Below the pieces are notes generated by a model. That model ran no database searches. It was not told the origin of the DNA and was given only the letters and a program-made list of their open reading frames with translations. From Phoronis australis (taxonomy: Eukaryota > Phoronida > Phoronidae): a stretch of 64,000 nt of DNA. Each line of letters opens with the position of its first letter. Position 1 is the stretch's first letter. The position numbers and the translations under genes are program-made. Below, one piece after another: positions 46,601-58,600 of this stretch. The DNA is taken from assembly GCA_002633005.1 (NCBI GenBank), contig NMRA01000031.1, positions 963,004 through 1,027,003 on the forward strand, given 5' to 3'.

Positions 46601-49600
46601 CTGAGACCAATCCCGGAGCTGGAAGTACACCTCCTAGCCGGATTTGGGAAAACCACCAAAGCTAGCTATGCACATGTGGATCAAGGGAGGTCAACGGAGT
46701 CCGGACCGCCTTTTTCCTTGATTTTAGTGATATCAAATCTGGAATTTTCAAATTGTTGACTTGGACCCCCTTTTTTAAACTTTACAATTTTTTGAAAAAA
46801 TCTTGATCCGATCCTTTGGGAAAAATTCTGGATCCGGCCCTGCTATAGGAGTCCAGACTACCTGAATACAGACTATGTTAAACTGCTCTTGTGGTTACCG
46901 GCTGAGCTGACTGTGAGCATCTATCGGCCTTGCGAGTACCCTCGACTTGATCTTGGGTGTAGCTCTTTTAAAGCTGACTTCATTAGCTATGGAAATACTC
47001 GCCGATCTGGCCTTGAGAATACCCCATGCTGGCTTTGGGGACTATCATTAAAGCTATAGCAGCCCCCCGTCCAGTAACGCTAGGACATCGCTTAAAAGCA
47101 AGGCTTCGCGAGATTACGTGAGACATTTCCATGTATTTTAATTCAGAGCACGTGACTTTGACTAGATTTTAGCTAGGTCCTAGCGTAGGTCCTAGCGTTA
47201 CTGAACACCGGGCACGCCAGCTTTTGTCTTTATAACACATCGGAGTTGAACATACTTGGCCGCGATTTGTTCAACAGCTTCTTTTATTTCATTTTTGTTG
47301 CTAAAATGAATTTTAATAGGTCGTTATAATATCCCGTGGCCAATCACGTGAACGTGACACAAAAGCAGGTCAAATTATAATTTTCATGCAGAAAAAATGA
47401 TAGGCTTGATATCCAAACTGTTTTGCAGAGCATTATAAATATAGCAAAGAAAGCCTATAATTTTGAAGTAATGCCGACTGATACATTTTTGCGCCTAACC
47501 GTTTCAAGTATCGTTCTTGATAATGTCACCGTAAAGCTGATTGACTTTCGTCTCATTTTCGGTGTTATTTCTATGAATATTTAATAAGAATTTATTAGTT
47601 GTATATGGGTAGATCTATAAAGAAGTCAAATGGGATTAGAGGAACAAACAACTTGCAATTATATCGATTTAGTTAAACACACAGTCATTAAGTCGTCTCA
47701 CATTACAGTATTATTTCTGACACACTTCAAGGCTAAGACTTGCTTCTTGGCCGGTCGATACTCAGACGGTATGACAGCTTTATGCCTCTTGTGAAACTTA
47801 TTCAGTGGCTTGTCAATTAATTAGACATACTTTGATGGCCAATTAAGTCTTTTTGTTAGTTAACATAAGAAAACTAAAACTGTATGAAATTGTTCCAGCT
47901 TATTTTTCCACATGAAGTTAGTTTGATTGATAACTCTCAAATTTCCGGAAATGAGTCGGTCCACATATAAGGAAACATGGGCGCCGCGGAACTGAAATAA
48001 TTGGGGGTTATCACCACTTAGCCCCCTATTGGATGCGTCTCCGCAGCACTCAAATAAGTGGGGAGATACAGCCCCCCCCCCCCCNCTGATGGCGTTTTGA
48101 ACCCCTTAAATCCGCCTCTAGACTACCATGTCTAGTGACACGATACTGAAGCCGTGTTTTGTTCGTGTGCTTCACCATGTGGGAAAGCACACACCGACCG
48201 TCATTAACCTGACACGTGTGCTGATTTTCAATGTTCTATAACTGACTTGAAAGTGCCGATCGCAACAAAACATTTCCATAATATTAACCAAACCTCCAAC
48301 CTCTCTAATGCTGTAAAAAAAACTCAAGAAATCACTTCCGACACCTATTATACCATTCTCACTTGTAAGATGCGAGTATACAGATATGATTGCGATGACC
48401 TTAGGTGATTGGAAACAGGTATTCGAAACATGCTTTTGACACTTTCTGGTGAAAATACGTAAATTAAAAACAATTTTAAGCATTTCAGGGACGAAAAGTT
48501 TCCCAATACTAATGATAAGTATAAAATCAATTACTTCCAGTGTTCGTGATGTCGTGTGTTGCCTAAATGCACGATGTAACGATGAATCTTAAGTTTGTCA
48601 CAATTTCACCATGATTAAAAGCAGTAAAGAAGCCTTGACGAATCTCAGTTTATTGGAGCACTCCGTCTTATCATAAAACGGGCGCATGTTGCCGCCCGAT
48701 TTGTTATAATCAGTTTTTATTGCTACACAAATAAATGGCAGTGCATTAAATACAAATATTTTGCCCAGAAAGCGACATCACAATATCTCACACGACCTGG
48801 AATGTGTTACGACACGACTGGTTCATAACACCGAGTACGTAATTTTTTGATATTACATGGGCGAATCACAAAGTAGTGCAAAGTAGAAATCCATAAGCCT
48901 TACATTTCATCGTCTGCAAAACACTAAAACAACCAAACGCGCACCAACCAAACAATATCGGAATTCCGTGAAGGTGGCAAGGTTATGATTGACAAATCGG
49001 GTGTCGCAACTGTACGTACTCCCTGTCGGAAGGACATGAAAACAACTTCTTAAACGGACCCGTCTTCGGCGAGGAATTCTATATACACTTTCATTCGAAC
49101 GGAGATGAACCCCAACTCAAGAAAAGCGGCGAGCCAGTCTAGCTGTGCTGTCTCAAGGTCAATTCAGTACTCGCGCGCGGGGAAGCCTTGCTGACTGCTG
49201 TTTTTTTAAGTTTTAATATTACTACTTCAAAGACTATTGATTAGATTCTAACTGGAATATTTGCTACGAAAGCGGAATGCAATTTACAATTGTTAAGCTT
49301 AAAATAAAACTATTAACAAAAAGTAACTGCATTAATTTACATTGCGCTAGCGTGTTTTTACAAAAAAATGCATCATGAGATTGAAACTTTTAGACACGTC
49401 GACTTTTTCGGCAAAAAAAATCGTTTTTACGGTTCATGTGGCAAGCCTCGGAATTGTGACGAAATTTCCAAGAGGTTCTGTCTATGTCATAAACCTTATA
49501 CGAGTGTAGGATTATCAATGCAATAGATTACTTCCGGTACTACCACAAACTGAAAATGACTCATGACGTCAAAATTTTAGTCTTGCGCTCCGCACAACTA

Positions 49601-52600
49601 TTTCTGAAAAATAAATCTCACGTGAGCAAAAGTGCAGTGTCTATGGATACACTCTAGTGCTAGTTATTGAGATAATTTCTGCAAATTATTCATAGACAAT
49701 GATGGAATCATGAATACTTGACTAAGCATTTTTTTGGCAATTATGAAGTACGAGCGTGCGAGCAAATTTCTGTCTCAAGTCTTAAGTGATTTTCACGAAA
49801 CAGACCATTGGGCTTAAACATACTCTTCATTTTAAATAAAAACTTCATAAGTAAACGGCTTTTAACATAATTAGTTCAGTCGAAATTTAAGCCCAAATAA
49901 TGCAAAGACAACTCCAAACGTTGTGATTTTTAGTTTATTTTTTAGTTTCGGTGGTGCACTACCTCCTAAAATGGCCGCCGTAGTGAGTGACAGCTGACTC
50001 GTGCATTATGGGTACTCACTCAACTGCCGCCATATGTAATGAAGTTTCCGCGGAAACCCCGCCCACTTCAAAAACAAACTTTTTAAAAATTAATAGTAAA
50101 ATAAGACAAACACAAGCAAGGCTGAAAGTTATGAAGTGCTTATATTTTAGTGACTTGTGTTCCATATTGCAAGCCTAATATCAACAGATGGCTGAGATTT
50201 ATTGCCCTTCTAAACCTAACTGGGTGCTCATAATTACAAAACACCAATGAATGATTGCAACCGCCGAACAGACTCGCATTCAACTTCTCCACCCGGGAAC
50301 TGCTAAGAACACACTGATAAACGGTTCGCCATCTGTGGGGTAACGAAAAGGTGCACTCGACATTATCTTCTCATTTGATCCTAATTAAATTTTAAGTCGG
50401 ACAAGTTGATCCGATTACGGTTTTAACGTCTATTTCTTGCCATGATTAGGTAGGAATTCATTTTCTGTAAAATAGTTCTGCCTACCTTTTACTATTTTAT
50501 CGCAAAAGATGTAACAATTAATCCTGGCGTACACGGGTGATCGCTAATATCACTGAAACTGTTGCGGTCATAAGAAATCTTAATTTCTTATACTGGACTT
50601 AATGCAATCATCTTTGTGGTGTCATTATCCTAATTGGTTATTGTTCCAAACAAGGAATGCAAAATGATATAATCTGAGATCAATCACGGAGCTGTAAGTA
50701 CACCTAGCCGGATTTGGGAAAACCACCAAAGCTAGCTATGCACATGTGGATCAAGGGAGGTCAACGGAGTCCGGACCGCCTTTTTCCTTGATTTTAGTGA
50801 TATCAAATCTAGAATTTTCAAATTGTTGACTTGGACCCCTTTTTTAAAAAAATCTTGATCCGATCCTTTGGGAAAAATCCTGGATCCGGCCCTGCTATAG
50901 GAGTCCGACCAGAGCCGACTACCTGAATACAGCCTGTATGTTAAACTGCTCTTGTGGTTACCGGCTGAGCTGACTGTGAGCATCTACCGACCTAGTTGCG
51001 AGTACCCTCGACTTGATCTTGGGTGTAGCTCTTTTAAAGCTGACTTCATTAGCTATGGAAATACTCGCCGATCTGGCCTCGAGAATACCCCATGCTGGCT
51101 GTGGGGACTATCATTAAAGCCATAGCAGCCTCCCGTCCAGTAACGCTAGGACCTCGCTAAAAAGCAAGGCTTCGCGAGATTACGTGAGACATTTCCGTGT
51201 ATTTTAATTCAGAGCACGTGACTTTGACTAGATTTTAGCTAGGTCCTAGCGTAGGTCCTAGCGTTACTGAACGCCGGGCACGCCAGCTTTTGTCTTTATA
51301 ACACATCAGAGTTTAACATACTTGGCCGCGATTTGTTCAACAGCTTCTTTTATTTCATTTTTGTTGCTAAAATGAATTTTAATAGGTCGTTATAATATCC
51401 CGTGGCCAATCAAGTGAACGTGACACAAAAGCAGGTCAAATTACATATTTCCATGCAGAAAAAATGATAGGCTTGATATCCAAACTGTTTTGCAGAGCAT
51501 TATAAAAATCGCAAAGAAAGCCCATAATTTTGAAGTAATGCCGACTGTTACATTTTTGCGCCTAACCGTTTCAAGTATCGTTCTTGATAATGTCACCGTA
51601 AAGCTGATTGACTTTCGTCTCATTTTCGGTGTTATTTCTATGAATATTTAATAAGAATTTATTAGTTGTATATGGGTAGATCTATAAAGAAGTCAAATGG
51701 GATTAGAGGAACAAACAACTTGCAATTATATCGATTTAGTTAAACACACAGTCATTAAGTCGTCTCACATTACAGTATTATTTCTGACACACTTCAAGGC
51801 TAAGACTTGCTTCTTGGCCGGTCGATACTCAGTCGGTATGACAGCTTTATGCCTCTTGTGAAACTTATTCAGTGGCTTGTCAATTAATTAGACATACTTT
51901 GATGGCCAATTAAGTCTTTTTGTTAGTTAACATAAGAAAACTAAAACTGTATGAAATTGTTCCAGCTTATTTTTCCACATGAAGTTAGTTTGATTGATAA
52001 CTCTCAAATTTCCGGAAATGAGTCGGTCCACATATAAGGAAACATGGGCGCCGCGGAACTGAAATAATTGGGGGTTATCACCACTTAGCCCCCTATTGGA
52101 TGCGTCTCCGCAGCACTCAAATAAGTGGGGAGATACAGCCCCCCCCCCCCCACCCCCTAGTCCACTACGGTGCGTTGCCCATGTGTAACCCCATGTGCTA
52201 AAGGTCTGAAAGTTATGGAGTACGGTTACATGGCACTAGTGCAAAGGTGCACTTGTCCAAAGGTGCACTAGTCCAAAAATATATAAGGTCTCGCATGCGC
52301 GCACCCATCTTTTTAATATGGGGGCTCGAATCTCTGACAAAGTTGACCCTTTGCCAACAAAAAATCGGGCGGACTAAAAAAACTGTGCGTCGGCGCCTTT
52401 TTAGTGGACTTTTGTCTCGTTTTCTCGGACTTTTTGTTTCTCTGAGGCGGACCTTTTTACCCACTTCACCAAATGGGGGGCTCGCATGGGTTTCAGACTC
52501 TTTTGTATTTTTCATGTATTTATCTACATTCAAAAATACACAATAGACTTGTGCCGAATTCAAGTTCAGCGCTACACTAGCTCCAATGTATCACTGAGGG

Positions 52601-55600
52601 TCGTACTGCTGATAAAATTGCTTTTAATGTTTTATGGCTCAGTTCCACCTTCTTGGTAGAAATGCACCTTCGGACTAGTGTAGCTTCGGACTAGTGCACC
52701 TTCTGACTAGTGCACCTTCCGACTAGTGCACCTTCGGACTAGTGCACCTTCGGACTAGTGCACCTTCGGAAAAGTGCAACTTCAGACTGGTGCCTCTTCG
52801 GAAAAGTGCAACTTCAGACTAGTTCACCTTTGGACTAGTGCACCTTCAGAAAAGTGCAACTTCGGACTAGTGCACCTTCGGACTAGTGCACCTTCAGACT
52901 AGTGCACCTTCCGACTGGTGCATTTTCGGACTAGTGCACCTTCGGAAAAGTGCATCTTCGGACCAGTGTACATTCAGTCTAGTGCACCTTCGGAAAAGTG
53001 CAACTTCAGACTAGTGCACCTTCGGACTATTGAGCGGCTCTCGTCTAGTATATTAGGCGTATGGGCTACCTTTTGGAGCCGAAGTTATGTTTTCCAATGG
53101 TATGCATGTTTCCAAGCAGCATTGTCTTCCAAGTGTCTAAAGGTGTATGAATTCTCATCGCTAACACTTGGAAAACAATGCTGCTTGTAGAGAGGCCGCT
53201 GGGAAACACAGATTTACGATCACTGACAGTGATACTAATCGCTATTGCATGAAACTGCGAGAAGCCCTTCACATTTGGTGTTCAGAAACGCCCTCATTCA
53301 ATGCACAAGTTTCTCATGAGTCGTTGACACTGTTACACTAAGTTGTGATTTGCTGATTGCTAGCTAGTCCTGTTCTGGTATTTTTGCGTGATTTGGAATT
53401 ATCTGTGTATTGTACCTGTAGCCATCCTGGCATCCATTCTTTGAATAAAGTTTGACAATGGTGGATGTTTTACCGCCTAAACGTGTCGTTACATTTCAGA
53501 AAAGTTGTTGTCTTTAATCGAATCATTTTAAACGGTTTTGTGACAGTCTCCTATGTTTTGCCATTTTTTCCACTTTGTAGACAATCTTTCTTCCACATCT
53601 ATCGCATTTAGATCCTCATTACCAGACCAGATCATTTTATTCCTAACTCGTTTTTTTTCATAAACCACATTTCTTTTTATGTTTGACTAGTAGAGGCAAA
53701 TGTTTCACGTGCTCGACACCATGCAGCACGTGCTTGGTAAGATGTGACCATAAACATCACATGGCTATATGGATGTGACTGTAGTTGGTTTATGAGAAAA
53801 TGTTATGTTTGATAAGAGGCGCATGTTTCACGTGCTCGACACCGTGTAGCACGTGCTTGGTAAGATGTGATTGTACTTGGTTTATGAGGAAATAATTGCA
53901 TTCGTAAGAATAGAATTGTGGTGTACGAGTAAATGTCTGCAGCTGGTCTAAATAAAGTGCATTTGAGAAAGTCATTTAGTCCGTGAGGGAGAAAGATTGT
54001 CTACCCTGATTTTTACTTCATGCACACATTTTGTTCACTTGGAATAGACAAGTAGTTTTTGTTTGATCAGAAGCTTGAGTGAAGAATGGTTCCATTGTGT
54101 TCTGTGCTCAAGAGCACTCTTCGGAAGAAACTTGCGTTCTTACCCTGCACTGGGAATTTAGCCGGCCTTTAACTGGCTTTACCGTGTGACGACAAATAGG
54201 CCTATATCTTACACCTTTACGAGTTTGTCACATATAATAGGGAACAAGAAAAGAATATTAACGACTAGGCTGTCAATCTTGCAAGTATTCAATTAGCAAA
54301 AATCAATGGATCACGGAACAAGTAATTGTATTCAGACGCCTATTCATTCCCCGTTGAATTTGGAAAAGTGATTGTTATTGCATAACCATGCAGATTAACG
54401 CCGGTGACGTGTCGTCAAGTTAATTACCGATGACGAAATTTGTTGATTGACATTTGGATATATTTAGCGTTGCACAAAACAATATTATTGACGGGCAAAT
54501 TTTCGTATAGTTGTACGTTATGGCTATAGCGGCGTTCTAATTGATCATTCTACTTGTCGCTACTCCGTTACTACAGTTCAGTCGCAAAAATGTCATTGCT
54601 ATTATATTTACGGACTAAGTGCCCGTATCTCCATTCAGCTGCTATACTCCGCGATATTTCTCAAAATAAAGTTGTTCGTCTGTCCATCCATCTGCCTGTC
54701 TATTCAACGACCGTCAGACTTCATAGGCGGATTTACGGGGGGCAGGGGGCCCGCCCCCACGCCCCCTTGGCTGCCGCAAGCAAAATGAAATACCAACAGC
54801 GTGAAGCGTGAGGAAATATTGAGTTCAGTAACTAGGACCGGGGTAGCGTGAGGGAGGGCTCAGACCCCAGAGTCGCGGAATCGTGTTCCCGTTTTTTTTT
54901 TTTTAATCCNAATGCTCACTGGCCTGCAAACTACGTTCGCAATAAAAAAGCACGGAAATATTGTGTACACGGTTAAATGAGCGAGCGAAAGAAATTTATT
55001 GTTGTCAGGGGATGCAGTAATTAGTTTTCATTGTCTACCGCTTAAATGCAATTGACTAAACGCTTGACTCACCTTTCCTGCAGTGCTGTGAGGATTTACG
55101 ATCGCAACGTGAAACCGCTCGCAAGGCAAAATCCTCTTGGATCATTTTATCGCAGCGGACGTGGTTCCTGAGCTGAGCTCACATGTATTCGAGACATGTA
55201 GCTCACTGCCGGCATTGGCCCAAAGAAAGTAACTTACCCGCTCAGTCTCTATGCAATGTACTATGATGCTCTAGGTGACTTAGACGATTTCAGCTGGAAA
55301 ACAGTTCGCGTTACGATAAGTGGGAAAGATAAGCGAAGTTTTGGCGAAGCTTCGGTGTATCGAATTTACTTTACTCGTGAGAACCCGCTTGACTTATATA
55401 TGGTCATTAAGCTCTTTCTGGGTGATGAAGCAAATGTCCCATGTAACCATGTAGACCACATTCACCTATTATTTATGCTTGGCACTTGAACCAATGGGTA
55501 CTGCCCACAGATGGTGCGCACAACCACCACTGCTACTGCTTGTCTGGCCATTCACTTAACCTTCTGCCCAGTGATTCAACAGAGAAAGTCTGGTCGTCTC

Positions 55601-58600
55601 ACTTTCATTTCTTGAAAAATGCGGTATGGTCCAGTGATTCTCCGGAACGATGTGTCCGCAGCAGATGCTACGATTTCGTCGTGATACTTTTAACCTTCTC
55701 ACGTTCGTTTACTTTCACTGACCTCTCACAATGGTCGTGTTTTGTTAAGCATTTTCTCCGCCCTATCCATCCTAGTACACCAAGCGTGACAGAATGCTGT
55801 GGCGGATCCAATGAGGTGGGACTCTGGGGGTGAACCGGCGCCTCGGATGCACGCGCTACCAACACAAAAAACGCCGTCGCTGGTTGAGTAAACCCCTCGT
55901 TGCTCGTAGATCCGCCATTACAATGCTTCTGGGCTATACAGCTACTGCAACATGGCTCATTCAATACTTGCTGCCATGCATTGCATCGTTCAAGACTTAC
56001 AAGCAAGTTGATTTCGATACAAAGACTTTTTAAAAGTGCTTCAGCTTCATATTTCAATGGGATTCGTCACAATTTCTTTGTTAATTAAGACGCTAAAACT
56101 CAATGTTCTTTTAAAACAGCTGTTGTCCACCTTCCATTTTGGGTGTGTCTGTTCTAGTGCAAATGTTATACTGGATAACGCTGCCACTGATGATGGAGTG
56201 CGACAAAAACGTCATGTTAAACATTTAATGTCCTTTTTGTTGTGTCAAGTTGACACAAAGCGGCAGGAAAAGTAAGTGTAACTATAGCTAAAAGATGCGT
56301 CTGTTTTGTTTGTGTTACACTTATTGGGGGAGGCTGTGCTTTAATGTTTCCGTAAACGAACTCCGGCATATTGACTTTTGAAAGAATACACCCAACTCAG
56401 AACAGATGTCATTTGGTTTAATTTCCCAAGTGCCCAAATGTCATCCGGGCAGTGGTTGTTAGAAGAAGACATTGCAAACTGTATTCGATCAATTATTTGG
56501 TGTTTGACTGTGAATTGATCAAACAGAAACGATTCCATGTTTTGGAAAATAGACGTCTTAATAAAATAGTAAAGGTTTCTTTCTCATTAATAGTCAAAAT
56601 ATCTAAGAGACTGGTTTCCGTATCCACGGGATTCGGAACGACATTGAGAGCATTGTAGGCGTAGCTTTGGATGTGGTTTTCAAGTCAATCACCAAATATG
56701 ACGGGTTAAATTTAATTCATAATTCTGAAAACATATCATGAATCGAAATCAAAAACAAACGTCGTCATAATTTTGTATGACTCCTGCTGTTTCAGTGCTT
56801 ATAGTGACGTCATATTCCACGACAAACCAAAACAATGGTTTGTTAGTCGTGTACAATTGGTCAATATGTAAATCCTTAAACAAATGTTCCATTCTTACAC
56901 TTAACAATAACAGCACTTTCAAATTTGGCTTCGTATCAATCGTTCTGAATTCATATCAAAAAGGCATGGCTTTGTTGAATTTCTTAATTTTTGAGAAACC
57001 CATAGAGTGTACTCTTTCTTTCAGTTATGCCTTTTCTAAGGTGTCCAAGACAGTTGTGCAAACAAGTGCTTTGGAGGCACTGAACAGTTCTCACAGGGAT
57101 TTGTCTATCAGAACACACGTCAATGGACTCTTCACCCTTTCTTCACTCTGTCAAAAACTGCATGCAAAGAAAAGTTTTGAGTCATTTCACATCACAAGCC
57201 CTACAGATGAGCACAGACACTTTGTACTCTCTTGTATTTTTTACCCTTTCACTCCCAGTGGAAACCAAGCTGAACTAAGAAAAATATGGGGAAAAATGCA
57301 AAAACGGCACTTTTCACCCCAAAATCACCACTTCCCTGCCGATACTCGACTAAAGCCAACATTAAATTCCGAAAGCAAATTTCCTACCAATTTCAAAAAT
57401 TTGGTCCAAAAGTATTGTCAACCAACTAGTTCTTTTTTTGCAAATCGGGCTTGTTTGAGGGCTACCTGAAATCGCGGCCAATTTCTCAGTTGCTACACAG
57501 CAATGCACAATTGCCAACAGGGGGCCACCATCTTGAAGAAGAGTGCAGCTAGAGCCGAGAAAGTGGCCTTTTTTCATTCTCAGCATGTTCACAAATACAA
57601 ACAAACCACATTCACTGAGCCTACATGCAGTGCCTACCTACAAAATGCCCCCAAACTTGGCCTACCCCAAAATTTTAATATTTTGGCAGTGCAAATTGGC
57701 CGCGGCCGCAGCCTAACTATTCAGTGCCACCTTTGATTGATCCAGGCCAGTGATAAGGCCTTGCACGATAATAAACGTCGCAACTGCTTCTCTGGTGTGC
57801 ACATTTTACCTGCGCTGCTTTAATTGTTATGCCGCCCCGTTATATTGATTCCTTCAACCTGTGTAATTTACAAACGTTATCACGATAGCTAATAGTCAAC
57901 TTGCCACGCCAATTAGGTGAATTCAACGATTGTTAATAGCTGAACGAACACGCAATTAGCTAAAATCAATTACATTTTCAGACAATTTTCAAACCGCAAC
58001 TTCAACTTAGTCTGCTATTCAACCTGATTAAAGACTACGATATCATTATGACATTGTGCGTCAACGTGGAATGGATTACGATATATATAGCTTCCACAGG
58101 ACCCACTGGTATAACGTTATGAAAAATCACTTATTGGCAATTAAACTGCCACGAGACATAAGTTAACACCCGCTCCTTATTTGCGAGTTAGCAGAGTGCG
58201 GCGTATTGATAACGGCAGTGTAGTTCTACAGTTCACGCACAACATAATTCCCTCACTGGTTTCCTGCGTGCCGCTAGGTGGTCAGTAGCCAGCACACTAT
58301 AATTTTCCTCGGTAATTTTTTTACACCGGCGTTTCTGATTGGCTAGTCGAATTCTCAACAGGCAGCGCTCTACGCAAACAAACTGGCATGACTGATGGAC
58401 TGAAGCGTAAATGCGGTCTGTTGGGCAGACACATCTGTGTTTAAAATTTATGTTCAGGAATTGTGAATCCTAGAAATTATGGTTGCTCCTTTTCGGAGTG
58501 CATCTTTCTACTGTCGATGACTTTTGCTTACTGCACTGTCCTGTATTCATACGGTATGAATAACACACCGTTAAATCGGCCAGATATGTGTTTATTGTAC

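Larger units (their letters stand above)
45075..48084. repeat. Large duplication, copy A (~3.0 kb)
   Basis: Starts ctgatggcgttttgaacccc and runs to a poly-C tract and N at 48085. It is nearly collinear with 48086-52150, with scattered substitutions and indels. It lacks the ~1.1 kb present in copy B at 48459-49594. Confidence 0.93.
48086..52183. repeat. Large duplication, copy B (~4.1 kb)
   Basis: Restarts with ctgatggcgttttgaacccc right after the N. Contains everything in A plus 48459-49594 and extends through the poly-C into the right end of a CATGGGC element (to 52183) that A lacks. Confidence 0.93.
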
